A DNA stretch of 64,000 nucleotides from CAZAFL01 sp964484465 (GTDB lineage: Bacteria > Bacteroidota > Ignavibacteria > UBA10030 > SZUA-254): contig CAZAFL010000006.1 of NCBI GenBank assembly GCA_964484465.1, forward strand, positions 1-64,000. The letters run 5' to 3'. The position numbers were made by a program, and so were the translations under genes. Of this stretch, positions 42,335-52,633 are shown one piece after another. Position 1 is the stretch's first letter, and every line of letters starts with the position of its first letter. The notes beneath the pieces were generated by a model, which searched no databases, had not been told where the DNA came from, and saw only the letters and a program-made list of their open reading frames with translations.

Positions 42335-43381
42335 ATGAAGATTAATAAAAAGCTTGTATTCCTTGTGGCCAGCATAACGGTCATCGCAATCATCGTCTGG
42401 AAAATCGTCACTGCAAACTCTGTTCCTGACCCCAGGAAACAAACAACACCGATTGTGCAAACTGAACTTCCTCACAGAGAGACCGTTGTTAACAAGCGCA
42501 GTTTTACAGGAGATGTCAATCCTATCCAGCAGGCGAACATTTATTCGAAGGTCAATGGAAATCTTGAACGCGTATTTGTCAATATCGGTTCGATTGTCCG
42601 CAAGAACCAACTCCTTGCATTAATCGATACAACCGAACTTGCTCAACAGGTCCTGCAAACACAAGCGACATTTGAGAACACCAACCGGAATTTTGAGCGC
42701 ACGAAAGATCTCTATGCCCGGAGCCTTGTAGCGAAGCAGGACTTTGACAATGCGGAAGCTGCAATGAAGGTGGCAAAGGCAAATTATCAACAAGCGAGCA
42801 TTCGACTTGATTATGCCCATATCACTGCGCCGTTTGCCGGGATAATTACCAAACGATATCTGGACCAGGGCTCAAACGTGACTTCCAATGATAAGATCTT
42901 GTTCACGCTCGTCGATCCTGAGGCAATGAAGGTCATTGTGAACGTGTTGGAAAAGGACATCCCGCTCATCACAACAGGGAAAAGGGGGGTGATCACAGTT
43001 GATGCATATCCGGGAAAAGAATTTTACGGAACAGTCACACGCTTCAGCGGGGCAGTTGACCTCTCTACTCGTACCATGGAAGTGGAAATCGATATTCCGA
43101 ATGCTGACCACCTGCTGAAACCGGGGATGTATGCAAACGTTGCACTCATCGTTGACGAACACAAGAACGCCATCACCGTTCCAACGCAATCAATATTGAA
43201 AGACGATAAAGGATACTTTGTCTATGCAGTCGACACAAAGATCACAAAAAGGAAAAATGTCAGTATTGGCACCGAACAAAACGCCCGCATGGAAATTTTA
43301 TCGGGGCTCGAGGGTGTAGAAAATATTATCACAGTCGGTCAACAGTTTGTGAAAGACAGCAGTCAGGTACAAATAAAATAA
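42335..43381 (+). CDS. RND efflux membrane fusion protein
   Basis: The 348-residue adaptor has an N-terminal membrane anchor (LVFLVASITVIAIIVW), a lipoyl domain half (INIYSKVNGNLERVFVNIGS-like segment, then YAHITAPFAGIITKRYLDQG), a helical hairpin (TQATFENTNRNFERTKDLYARSLVAKQDFDNAEAAMKV region) and barrel domains ending VKDSSQVQIK. It pairs with the RND gene ten bases downstream. No TolC gene is in this operon, so an outer-membrane channel must come from elsewhere, for example the tolC at 30952. No clear ribosome site precedes ATG 42335. Confidence 0.94.
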   Translation: MKINKKLVFLVASITVIAIIVWKIVTANSVPDPRKQTTPIVQTELPHRETVVNKRSFTGDVNPIQQANIYSKVNGNLERVFVNIGSIVRKNQLLALIDTTELAQQVLQTQATFENTNRNFERTKDLYARSLVAKQDFDNAEAAMKVAKANYQQASIRLDYAHITAPFAGIITKRYLDQGSNVTSNDKILFTLVDPEAMKVIVNVLEKDIPLITTGKRGVITVDAYPGKEFYGTVTRFSGAVDLSTRTMEVEIDIPNADHLLKPGMYANVALIVDEHKNAITVPTQSILKDDKGYFVYAVDTKITKRKNVSIGTEQNARMEILSGLEGVENIITVGQQFVKDSSQVQIK

Positions 43382-43390
43382 TTCGCGGTT

Positions 43391-46300
43391 ATGTGGCTTA
43401 CACGCTTGGCACTCCGATATCCCATCTCAACGTTCCTCTTTGCAGTAACGATTCTTGTATTGGGCTTTGTTTCGTTCCTGCAGCTTCCGGTCGACTTACT
43501 CCCCAACATTTCTCTCCCCGTTGTTAGTACGATAACGTTTTACACTGGGGCGGGTCCGCTCGATATGGAACAATCGGTGACCGTCTTTCTTGAGCGCGCA
43601 ACGAGTTCCGTGAACAATGTCGATTACGTTCAATCGACCACGAGGGAGGGGGTGTCGCAGGTTCGGATTAATTTTAATTTGGATGCAAATTTAGATGTCG
43701 GATTGGTGGATGTTATTCAGCGTGTGAACCGGATAATAACGCAACTCCCAACCGGTATTTCACAGCCCGTAACAGTCCGGTTTGATTTGAACAGCATCCC
43801 GGTGTGCCGCCTCGCCGTCTCAGGTGAGATGGACCCTCGGGATATGTACGACCTTGCCCTCAACACTATCGAGCCACAAATTGAACATTTACCCGGCGTT
43901 GCATCAGCGCAGGTTCTTGGAGGGCGCATACGTGAAATTCATGTTACTCTCGACCGTGACCGAGTGCAAGCGCTGCAGCTTCCCATCCAGTCTGTGTTGA
44001 GTTCTGTGGCTGCCTCTAATCTTATTCTCCCTTCCGGCGATCTGAAAACAGGGAAGTTTGATTATTCATTGAAGACGGAAAGTCGCTTCAACGTTGTAAA
44101 ACCCATCGAAAATATCGTCATACGAAATATCAACGGTGTGCCTATTCGTATCAGGGATGTCGGTTCGGTGGAGGATAGTTATCAGGAAGAAACAGAAATT
44201 CTTCGTGTTAATGGGAATCCCGGGGTAACCCTTAACATTTTGAAACTCGCGAATGCGAATACAATCGATGTGGTTGATAATGTGCTTCGTGCTCTGCCCA
44301 AGCTCGTCAGTGTTCCTGAGGGAGTAAAAATGTCCCTCTCGTTCGACCAGTCGATGTACATCCGGCAGACAATTTCCGGCTTACAACGTGAGGCGTTGCT
44401 GGGTGCGCTTCTTGCCATGCTCATTATTCTCTTTTTCCTTCGGAATCTGCGAGGGACTCTAATTATCGTCGTTGCTATTCCACTTTCGATTCTTATTGCA
44501 TTCATCGTTTTCCGGTTCGGTAATATCACGTTGAATATTATGACATTCGGCGGACTTGCGCTTGCTGTAGGCAGGCTTGTGGACGACTCTATTGTGGAAC
44601 TGGAAGCAATTTCCCGGCACTACAACGAACGGAAGGAAGGGCAAACAAAATTACAGGGCACGCTCGATGCTGCAAAAGAAGTTGCCGCTCCGATTTTCGT
44701 ATCTACGTTAACGACGGTTATCGTTTTCCTTCCAATTGTGTTTCTCTCCGGAATAGCAAAACTCATGTTCATCCCGCTGACAATCACAATTACAGTTGCA
44801 CTGTTTGGATCGTTTTTCGTTTCCCGAACGGTTACACCATTGATGTGTCTGAGATTTCTCCCTCCGGAGAAATTATTAGACCGTGCATCTCCGAAATTTT
44901 CAGACCGTATCCGAGTTCTCTCGCATGATTTTATTGAATCCCTGGACAAGTGGTATGAACGCCGATTACGCTGGACACTCACACACCGCAAGTTGGTCAT
45001 ATATGGGATTATAGTGTTTGCGGTTATTTCTGCAGTTTTAATAAAGTTTATCGGAACAGAATTTTTCCCCGATCAGGATGAAGGGCAGTTTTCTATTTCA
45101 GTAAAACTTCCAGTTGGGACGCGCGTTGAAGTAACGGATCAATTCTGCAGACAGGTTGAAAACATCATCCGGGAGAACGTGCCCGAACTACAGGCAATGA
45201 TCACCGACGTTGGTGTACCCGCAGCACGCAGTGGTAATCTTATGGCTCGAAATTCGGGCGGCCATGCTGCAAATATACAGGTTGCGCTTGTTCCGCCGGA
45301 CAAGCGAAAGCGCTCGGTTTTCGAAATCATCAAGGCGGTTCGACCGAAACTCACGCAAATTCCCGGCGCGAGCATTTATATCAGCCCCGGCGGACTCCTT
45401 CGATTTCTTTTGAACTTTGGTTCGAATGCTCCCATTGATGTTGAAGTTCGCGGCTTCGACCTCGATGCGGGGACAAGGCTTGCGAATGATATTGTCGGCG
45501 TCGTCCGCTCGACGCCAGGGGCGACCGATGTTCTGTCGAGCCGGGAAGCAAACCTCCCGGAACTTCTGGTAAGAATCGACCGGGATAAAGCAGGAACGCT
45601 GGGCTTAAATGTGGCAGATATTTCTAACACGATCAGTACATGTATCAACGGCTCTGTCGCTTCTGTATACACCGACCCCGTCAACGGGAATCAGTATAAC
45701 ATGCTCGTGCGCCTGAGCCAGGATTACCGTTCAGATGTTGAAGATTTGAAAAACCTAGTCCTTACTGCTTCGACAGGGCAGCAGGTGCTTCTCGGCAACG
45801 TGGCTACTATTATCAAAGCGAACGCACCGGTTCAAATTGACCGTAAATACCAACAGCGCTTAATCGACGTGACTGCAAATGTAACAGGGAGAGACCTTGG
45901 AAGTGTTGCCGGCGACGTGGCTAATCAAATTCAGAGCAGCGTCCAGATTCCTCCCGGATTCGAAGTGAAGATGACAGGTAACGTCGAACAACAGAAAAAA
46001 ACATTTTCCGATTTGGGCCTTGCATTCGCATTGGCAATACTTCTGGTATATGTAGTCATGGCGTCACAATTTCAATCGCTGATTGATCCTTTTATCATCA
46101 TGTTTACCATCCCGCTCGGAATTGCGGGTGTGCTCTGGGCATTATTGCTCACAGGGACAACATTGTCGGTTACATCATTCCAGGGAGTTATTGTCATGGT
46201 GGGAATTGTCGTGAGCAACGGGATTCTTCTCGTTGATTACACAAATCATTTACGGATGCGAGGTGTAGAATTACACGAAGCGGTTATTCGTGCCGGGATT

Positions 46301-46537
46301 ACGAGATTGAAACCAATCCTGATGACATCGCTTGCTACTATTCTGGGTTTGATACCGATGGCAATCGGACTTGGGGGAGAATCTACTCAGACGCCTCTCG
46401 CAATTGCAGTTATTGGGGGATTATCAGTCTCAACCGGACTGACGCTCTTCTTTATCCCGACACTGTATACTGTTTTTGAAGAAAAATTTAAACGTGAAAT
46501 AAAGTCGCAGGAAGAGATTCAGAAAGAAATGTCGTAA
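43391..46537 (+). CDS. RND efflux permease, variant without the TM10 lysine
   Basis: The 1048-residue pump has the AcrB-like two-fold arrangement, with TM1 at STFLFAVTILVLGFVSFLQL. The TM4 aspartate pair is kept in GRLVDDSIVELEAISRH, with Glu where HAE1 pumps have Asn. In TM10 the usual GKNAILLVD reads VVSNGILLVDYTNHLR, so the lysine of the proton relay is missing. Such pumps are known in mixed RND groups, so this is not a defect. The gene follows the MFP by nine bases. The end converges with a Ser/Thr kinase gene. Substrates are unknown. Confidence 0.94.
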   Translation: MWLTRLALRYPISTFLFAVTILVLGFVSFLQLPVDLLPNISLPVVSTITFYTGAGPLDMEQSVTVFLERATSSVNNVDYVQSTTREGVSQVRINFNLDANLDVGLVDVIQRVNRIITQLPTGISQPVTVRFDLNSIPVCRLAVSGEMDPRDMYDLALNTIEPQIEHLPGVASAQVLGGRIREIHVTLDRDRVQALQLPIQSVLSSVAASNLILPSGDLKTGKFDYSLKTESRFNVVKPIENIVIRNINGVPIRIRDVGSVEDSYQEETEILRVNGNPGVTLNILKLANANTIDVVDNVLRALPKLVSVPEGVKMSLSFDQSMYIRQTISGLQREALLGALLAMLIILFFLRNLRGTLIIVVAIPLSILIAFIVFRFGNITLNIMTFGGLALAVGRLVDDSIVELEAISRHYNERKEGQTKLQGTLDAAKEVAAPIFVSTLTTVIVFLPIVFLSGIAKLMFIPLTITITVALFGSFFVSRTVTPLMCLRFLPPEKLLDRASPKFSDRIRVLSHDFIESLDKWYERRLRWTLTHRKLVIYGIIVFAVISAVLIKFIGTEFFPDQDEGQFSISVKLPVGTRVEVTDQFCRQVENIIRENVPELQAMITDVGVPAARSGNLMARNSGGHAANIQVALVPPDKRKRSVFEIIKAVRPKLTQIPGASIYISPGGLLRFLLNFGSNAPIDVEVRGFDLDAGTRLANDIVGVVRSTPGATDVLSSREANLPELLVRIDRDKAGTLGLNVADISNTISTCINGSVASVYTDPVNGNQYNMLVRLSQDYRSDVEDLKNLVLTASTGQQVLLGNVATIIKANAPVQIDRKYQQRLIDVTANVTGRDLGSVAGDVANQIQSSVQIPPGFEVKMTGNVEQQKKTFSDLGLAFALAILLVYVVMASQFQSLIDPFIIMFTIPLGIAGVLWALLLTGTTLSVTSFQGVIVMVGIVVSNGILLVDYTNHLRMRGVELHEAVIRAGITRLKPILMTSLATILGLIPMAIGLGGESTQTPLAIAVIGGLSVSTGLTLFFIPTLYTVFEEKFKREIKSQEEIQKEMS

Positions 46538-46550
46538 AGTCTCTTCGGCC

Positions 46551-49061
46551 TCATGAGAAGTTTTCCATCATCCAGATATTTCCTCCCTGGGGTTTGACAC
46601 GGTCAAACAGGACCCACTTACCGTCTGGCGACCAGACAGGATAATCAATACGCACCAGAGGGTCATTGAACTTGAAGATGGACCTCGGTTCACTTTTATC
46701 AAGCGGCGTTATCCACAACTCCTTATGGTCGACAACATCCAGAATCAATTGCTGGTCGACAGAAAGAGAAATATGAGCACCACCCTTTGGTACACAGAGA
46801 AAAACTGGATTACCGCGCTCGATTGGAACCCGCCAAAGTCCCGGTTGCGCAGGATTCGGTGAACGGAAGATAACCGATTTCCCGTCACCCGACCACCTCA
46901 TGAAGTGACCCATGACTTCCATATCGGCGAGTTTACGCTGTTGCGTTCCATCATTGTTCATAATCCATGGCTCCAACCTTCCCGCCGCATCAGAATGATA
47001 AACAACATATTTACCATCCGGTGAAAAGAACGGGTTGATATTCAGGGATAAGTCTTTTGTCAGTTGACACAACTCCCCGCTTGCACGCTCCACCACCCAT
47101 ATCTCAGGTTTGCCTGACCTCGCGGAAAAGAATATGAGCTGTCGGCCATCCGGCGACCAGATTGGCTGGAAGTCGCCGCCTGTGCCATGCGTCATCTGGT
47201 GCACCGCACTATCACTTAGAGAAAATATCCAGATGTTCATGTCGCCCGTACGGTCAGAATTAAATGCGACCATTGTTCCATCAGGTGACCATGCACCGCG
47301 GCTTTCTTCCCGCGTGCTTACGATAAGAGGTTCGGGTTCGCCGTTGGGAATCCCGGTGAGTGATGAAACGGGAAGTCGCCAGATATCAGCGTTGAGGCGA
47401 ACGTTTGCATAAACGAGTTGTTTTGCGTCAGGTGAAAGTGCAACTTGAATATCCTGCCCGGAACCCATCGTCAGCTGGCGTCCCTGCATTGGAGTGTTCC
47501 TCTGAGAAAGTGAAATTGACCATATGTTCAAACCACCTGCTCTGAAGGATGAGAGAAAAATTTCGTTTTCTTTGGGTGACCATGTGGGATAGACATTTTG
47601 AATCATATCGTCGGTGACCCATTCCATTTTCCCGGAGTTAACATCGACAATGCGTACATTGAATTTTATGCGCTCGATATTCTGGAATACTATTTTTGTA
47701 CCATCGGGAGACCATTTCGGATTGACGTGCACAACTGCTTCGGAAAGATCCGACGTCACCTGGCGTGGATTTCTCCCACGGTTATCGACCGTCCAAATCC
47801 TTCTCGGTCCAGCCCACGAAGCGTCCGCGGCAATCCATGAACCATCGGGCGAGAATGAAGGGTTAAAAGCACGGTCGAGGATTTTGGATTCCTTCATAGT
47901 GTCAAGGTCAATGATCCAGACATCACCGCCTTCGAAATAGGAAAAGATATCTCTCGGCTCGAGTTTTCCGTTGGCGTGGCTCGATCGAACGAATAGGATT
48001 TTTCTTCCGTCTGGAGACCAGGTCGGTTGAATGTCGTCAACCGGTTGTTTTGTGAGTTGGACTTCCTTTCCGTCTGATAGATTTTTCAGGATGAGCTTTT
48101 TATAACCTTGTATTTCTCTCGATAGCAGAAGTAGGGTACCGTCGGGCGAAATTGACGGATATTCTTCAACCGCATCTGCAAAAGTGAGTTGCTTCAGGCT
48201 CGCATGGTGAGTGGAATGTGGGAGAACAGGTTCCCCTGACAATTCTTTTCGTAGAGCTCGAAGTTCCGTTACAATTTCGTCACAGCTTTGGATTCGTTTG
48301 GACACGTCCTTCTCAAGGCAACGGAATACCAATCGCTCGAATCGAGAGGGAAAATCGGGCTTCAATGATGTTATCGGAGACGGGTCTTCGTTAATGATGG
48401 AATACATAAGCGCCGTGGGGTGTTCGCCGCGAAACGGCAGCGCGCCAGTGGACGCTTCATACAAAACGACTCCGAGTGAGAAGATATCCGTGCGATGGTC
48501 AATCTCCTCTCCCCTTGCCTGTTCTGGTGACATGTATGCCGCCGTCCCGACGATTGTGCCTGCTTTGCTGTCAAAGCCTTTCCCCCGCAACTTTGCCAGG
48601 CCGAAGTCGGTGATCTTTATTTCATCATCCTCTGTGAACAGGATATTGGCTGGCTTTATGTCCCGGTGGATGACACCGCGTCGATGCGCATGTGCCAGAG
48701 CCAGTGCCATTTGGATACCGTATGCGATGATACGTTCGACCGACAGTATCTGGTGAGATTCTCCGGGCTTGAGAATTTTATCTTTGAGGGTGCCATGGGG
48801 AAGGAATTCTAAGGCGATAAACGCATGCTCGTGGTCGAGGTCGAATATTGTTGCAATGTTCGGATGGCTTAGAGCTGAAAGAACTCTTGCTTCCTGTTGA
48901 AACCGAAGTACATCTTCCTCTGACGGCTCCTGATTAGGTAAGAGAAACTTAAGTGCAACAATCCGGTCGAGCTTGGTGTCCCGGGCTTTATAGACCACAC
49001 CCATGCCGCCCTCGCCGAGTTTCTCTAGAATTTTGTAATGTGAAATTGTTTGGTTTATCAT
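46551..49061 (-). CDS. Soluble Ser/Thr protein kinase with long PD40 propeller
   Basis: The 836-residue protein has a Hanks-type kinase domain (about 8-270): GEGGMGVVYKA, catalytic lysine K38, HRDIKPANI with D134 and DFG at 152-154, then an APE-like MSPEQARG. It is therefore predicted active. After a short linker with no transmembrane helix, 11 WSPDG/SPDG-type repeats plus one weaker unit (LSVDQQLIL) fill the rest, enough for two six-bladed TolB/PD40 propellers. The propeller would be cytosolic, unlike in its two paralogues. AGGAG precedes ATG 49061. It is the last gene of the signalling island, 21 bases after the hybrid kinase. Confidence 0.9.
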   Translation of the reverse strand: MINQTISHYKILEKLGEGGMGVVYKARDTKLDRIVALKFLLPNQEPSEEDVLRFQQEARVLSALSHPNIATIFDLDHEHAFIALEFLPHGTLKDKILKPGESHQILSVERIIAYGIQMALALAHAHRRGVIHRDIKPANILFTEDDEIKITDFGLAKLRGKGFDSKAGTIVGTAAYMSPEQARGEEIDHRTDIFSLGVVLYEASTGALPFRGEHPTALMYSIINEDPSPITSLKPDFPSRFERLVFRCLEKDVSKRIQSCDEIVTELRALRKELSGEPVLPHSTHHASLKQLTFADAVEEYPSISPDGTLLLLSREIQGYKKLILKNLSDGKEVQLTKQPVDDIQPTWSPDGRKILFVRSSHANGKLEPRDIFSYFEGGDVWIIDLDTMKESKILDRAFNPSFSPDGSWIAADASWAGPRRIWTVDNRGRNPRQVTSDLSEAVVHVNPKWSPDGTKIVFQNIERIKFNVRIVDVNSGKMEWVTDDMIQNVYPTWSPKENEIFLSSFRAGGLNIWSISLSQRNTPMQGRQLTMGSGQDIQVALSPDAKQLVYANVRLNADIWRLPVSSLTGIPNGEPEPLIVSTREESRGAWSPDGTMVAFNSDRTGDMNIWIFSLSDSAVHQMTHGTGGDFQPIWSPDGRQLIFFSARSGKPEIWVVERASGELCQLTKDLSLNINPFFSPDGKYVVYHSDAAGRLEPWIMNNDGTQQRKLADMEVMGHFMRWSGDGKSVIFRSPNPAQPGLWRVPIERGNPVFLCVPKGGAHISLSVDQQLILDVVDHKELWITPLDKSEPRSIFKFNDPLVRIDYPVWSPDGKWVLFDRVKPQGGNIWMMENFS

Positions 49062-49082
49062 CGACTCCTATTGCAGAACGCG

Positions 49083-51665
49083 CTAGGGTTTGAAATGCTG
49101 TAATTCCGATTTAACCTGTGATGAGATATTCTCCAATTGCAACAGCAGGGGAAATAATTCAGAAAGCGCACCCTCTTTTCCTTTCGTCTCAATCTGAGCG
49201 CAAAGATTTGCAACAATGGTTATCCCTAGGTTCATGCTGGCTCCTTTGAGCCGATGTGCCGAGCTGCATAAGCCTGTTAAATCTCCTGTGCTTGCAGACT
49301 GTTGTAGCTGGTTGAGAAAATTTGGGAAATCTTCCAGGTATAGATCGATCAGTTGTCGAAGCAAAGAAGGATCACCGTTTTCACCCAATGCTGTGATTTC
49401 CAAAACCCGCTTCCTGTCGATGAGTGAGTCGGATACAGCATTCGGGGTTTTATTGTTTACTCCTGAATTCCCCATTCTCCCCCAATGTTCTATCGCCTGT
49501 TGAATCTCAATAATTTTTATGGGTTTGCTTATATAATGATCCATACCCGCTTCAAGACACTTCTGTCTGTCTTCTTCCATTGCATAGGCAGTTGTTCCAA
49601 TAATAACAGGTTTTCCGTAGACTGCGCGTTGTTTAATGATTTCTCGTGTCGCTTCCATTCCGTCCATTTCCGGCATTTCGACATCCATGAAGATGATGTT
49701 ATAGGGCTGTCGCTTCAAGGCATCGAGAACTTCCAAACCGTTCGCGGCGACATCTGCGATATATCCCATCTGCTGAAGAATACGCAGCAACAGCTTCTGG
49801 TTGATGACATTATCTTCCGCGACCAAAATCCTTAATGGTAACCGCTCCGCCAGCGTTCGGTCAAGTTTGGCTTCTGAACTTCGACGGACAATTTTGGAGG
49901 GCGATTCAGCGACGACACTTATCAGAATGTCGAAGAGCTGTGATTTCTTTATAGGTTTTGCGACATAGGCAGAAAAAATCTCTCTCGCCGCCCTATCGAT
50001 ATCTTCTCTTTTCCCCAGGGACGTGAGCAAGATTATCGGCAGGTCGTTTTTTGTACGAAGCTTCCGAATTTCAGACGCTAACTGTAAACCATCCATTTGC
50101 GGCATTTGCATGTCAAGAATAGCTATATCAAATAGATCTCCGCGTTTAAGCCAATCGAGCGCTTCCTTACTTGATGTTGTTACCCTTGGCACCATTCCCC
50201 ATTGTTTGCACTGAGTCATCAGGATTTTGAGATTTATCTCATTGTCATCAACCAAAAGAATTTGGCTGTTTGTCAATTCTGGAATGCTCTCCCGCAAGTA
50301 AATTTTCGGGCTGCCCATTGCAGCGGCAGTTTTGATTGTGAAAGAGAAGGTTGATCCTTGACCTTCAGTCGTTTCAACCGAGATTGTACCCTTCATCATA
50401 TCAACAAGTTTCGCAGAGATTGCCAATCCCAACCCCGTACCGCCATATTTTCGGGTAGTCGATGTATCAACCTGAGAGAATGGTTTAAAAAGGCGGTCAA
50501 TTTTTTCTGCGGGGATTCCGATGCCGCTGTCTTTCACCGAAAATTCCAGCATTATCGTTTCGTTGTCTTGTGAGAGTTTGCGGACTGAAATAAAAATCTC
50601 TCCTTTGTCGGTAAACTTCAGGGAGTTTCCGGTCAGATTGACAAGGATCTGGCGAAGCCGGGTAACGTCGCCGACAATGAGGGGTGGAACGTCCGGCTGA
50701 ATGGAATAGACGAGATCGATTTTCTTCTCAAGCGCCTTATGTGCCAGCAAGTCGAATACATCCTCGATACATGCGCTTATTTCAAAGGGGTGTTGCTCAA
50801 GTTCAAGTTTGGTTGATTCGATCTTCGAGAAATCCAGGATATCGTTAATGACGGTGAGCAATGTATCGCTGCTCATGCGGACAGTCTCCGCATAGTCGCG
50901 CTGTTCGGCAGTCAGTTCGGTTTCGAGAAGCAACCCAGTCATGCCGATGATAGCATTCATCGGTGTTCGGATTTCATGACTCATGATCGCGAGGAAGTCA
51001 GCTTTCGATTGGGCGGCACGCTCTGCAGTCTCTTTTGCCTGTTGAAGTGCTTCTTCTGCTCGTTTCCGTTCGATGAACTGTCCGATCTGACTCCCATGGG
51101 CCGCCATCATCTGCAGGAGATCATCGTCCGGTTCTTCGATTTCATGACTGAATGACTCAATGATCCCGGTAACTTCGCCGCCAAAAAGGATTGGAAAACC
51201 GAAAGCGCCATGAAGGTTACTGCTTGCAGCCGCTTTCGCTCGCGGGAAATTTGGATCGTGAACCACATCGATAATCCAGGCAGGTTGTCCCTCGGCCCAT
51301 ACGCGCCCCGGTAACCCGATTCCGCGTGAAAATGTTATCTCTCTTGTGAGTTTCTCAAATGCTGAATCCTTAACACTCGGTACATGCCAGACATCCACAC
51401 AACGAAGCACATTGGCGCTGTGGTCGACTCGCCAGATGGTTCCTACTTCCCAGCCAACGGCTTCACAAATTGCCTGGAGAATTCTTGGTGTCGCGTCGCT
51501 CAGTGTGGAGGATTCGGCTAAAACTCTCGTCACCGCATACTGTGAAGCCAAGCGCAGTTCAGCCGCTTCCTGTTCGGCACGCCTTTTTCTTAATTGAACA
51601 TTTTCCTTGCGGAGCCGTCGAACCTCATCAATAAGTTGAATTTTCGATTTGTCCTTGTCGTTCAT
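49083..51665 (-). CDS. Hybrid histidine kinase: GAF-HisKA-HATPase-REC-REC-HPt
   Basis: The 860-residue cytosolic protein starts with a coiled coil, then a GAF sensor (about 35-200, WEVGTIWRVDHSANVLRC). HisKA has H-box MSHEIRTPMNAIIGM near 230, and HATPase_c has KDSGIGIP and GGTGLGLAIS. Two receivers follow with phospho-acceptor aspartates in ILDMQMP near 517 and FMDVEMP near 661. The HPt domain has SAHRLKG near 805. All four phosphorelay stations are in one chain, as in BarA or TodS relatives, so output probably passes from HPt to a separate receiver; the receiver protein at 51690 is an obvious candidate. There is no membrane segment. Confidence 0.95.
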   Translation of the reverse strand: MNDKDKSKIQLIDEVRRLRKENVQLRKRRAEQEAAELRLASQYAVTRVLAESSTLSDATPRILQAICEAVGWEVGTIWRVDHSANVLRCVDVWHVPSVKDSAFEKLTREITFSRGIGLPGRVWAEGQPAWIIDVVHDPNFPRAKAAASSNLHGAFGFPILFGGEVTGIIESFSHEIEEPDDDLLQMMAAHGSQIGQFIERKRAEEALQQAKETAERAAQSKADFLAIMSHEIRTPMNAIIGMTGLLLETELTAEQRDYAETVRMSSDTLLTVINDILDFSKIESTKLELEQHPFEISACIEDVFDLLAHKALEKKIDLVYSIQPDVPPLIVGDVTRLRQILVNLTGNSLKFTDKGEIFISVRKLSQDNETIMLEFSVKDSGIGIPAEKIDRLFKPFSQVDTSTTRKYGGTGLGLAISAKLVDMMKGTISVETTEGQGSTFSFTIKTAAAMGSPKIYLRESIPELTNSQILLVDDNEINLKILMTQCKQWGMVPRVTTSSKEALDWLKRGDLFDIAILDMQMPQMDGLQLASEIRKLRTKNDLPIILLTSLGKREDIDRAAREIFSAYVAKPIKKSQLFDILISVVAESPSKIVRRSSEAKLDRTLAERLPLRILVAEDNVINQKLLLRILQQMGYIADVAANGLEVLDALKRQPYNIIFMDVEMPEMDGMEATREIIKQRAVYGKPVIIGTTAYAMEEDRQKCLEAGMDHYISKPIKIIEIQQAIEHWGRMGNSGVNNKTPNAVSDSLIDRKRVLEITALGENGDPSLLRQLIDLYLEDFPNFLNQLQQSASTGDLTGLCSSAHRLKGASMNLGITIVANLCAQIETKGKEGALSELFPLLLQLENISSQVKSELQHFKP

Positions 51666-51689
51666 GAAGTTACAAGAGTGCTTGTCGTG

Positions 51690-52586
51690 TTATCCAAATG
51701 GAATCGTTACAACTACTTTATTGCCATTACCAAGGTATTGAATGTCCATGGCAGATGATGCCATTGCGATTCCTCTCCCGTGATTATCAAATACCCGCGC
51801 CTCGTCGAAATCAAGATACTTCTTATGGTCAAACCCCCTCCCTTGATCTTCAATCGTCACGACGAGCTTCAAAGGATGCTTCTCGACGTGAAGACGTACA
51901 TACTTATTTTCATTTTCGCGTAAGGCAAGTCTTCTTTCAACTTCATTGTGCCAGTTTCCATCAGAGACATACAAGGTTTTGTCATCATACGTAATGCCGA
52001 GATTGCCATGTTCGATAGCGTTGGTGATGAGTTCGGAAATCACCATGATTTTTTCCGGAACAGGAGAGGCGTTCGCAATTCGTACCGCAAGAAATTCACC
52101 TTCTGATAGTGTCCGAAAACTGAACGTACCGTCGACGAGAAGGCCAAAGGGATTTTCATTGCGCTTCAACTCCTGGAATAATTTCTCCCGGGAGCGATAA
52201 TCCACAACTGCAGCCCGAACAATGGAAAGCAACAACGCCCGGTCGACAGGCTTCGTCAGATAGTAGAAAGCGCCTTCACTTATTCCTTCTCGGATATTCT
52301 CGGCGCTATCTCTTGCTGTTTGCATAATGACCGGTGTGTGTTCAAATTCTGGTTGTTCCTTCAGCCACTTCAGTAATTCGATCCCATTCATCTTCGGCAT
52401 TTCCCAATCAAGAAGAATCGCGGTTATCGAGCGAGCTTCCTGTTGAATCAGCGACTGAGCTTCCATGCCGTCACGGGCAGTGAGAAGTCGGTACCCTTCC
52501 TTTCCGAGGATTGTTGTGATCAAAAGAAGAGTAGTCGGGTCGTCATCAACGATAAGAACAGTATCTTGAGGGGTTTGCCGGGTCAT
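51690..52586 (-). CDS. Receiver domain fused to RsbW-like ATPase
   Basis: The 298-residue protein has an N-terminal receiver (VLIVDDDP, acceptor in LLDWEMP near residue 59, KPVD) and a C-terminal HATPase domain of the anti-sigma-factor/RsbW type: NAIEHGN near 190, then DQGRGFD and NHGRGIAMA. It lacks a HisKA dimer domain, so it is a Ser/Thr-kinase-type or regulatory ATPase rather than a histidine kinase. Such proteins often control anti-anti-sigma switches. The frame reaches GTG 52610, but ATG 52586 is the more usual start; no ribosome site decides. It lies 24 bases before the hybrid kinase and may receive phosphate from it. Confidence 0.85.
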   Translation of the reverse strand: MTRQTPQDTVLIVDDDPTTLLLITTILGKEGYRLLTARDGMEAQSLIQQEARSITAILLDWEMPKMNGIELLKWLKEQPEFEHTPVIMQTARDSAENIREGISEGAFYYLTKPVDRALLLSIVRAAVVDYRSREKLFQELKRNENPFGLLVDGTFSFRTLSEGEFLAVRIANASPVPEKIMVISELITNAIEHGNLGITYDDKTLYVSDGNWHNEVERRLALRENENKYVRLHVEKHPLKLVVTIEDQGRGFDHKKYLDFDEARVFDNHGRGIAMASSAMDIQYLGNGNKVVVTIPFG

Positions 52587-52633
52587 ACGTTGCGATGAAA
52601 TCGTCCGCACTGTTCAGCAGGGTTTTCTGTATA

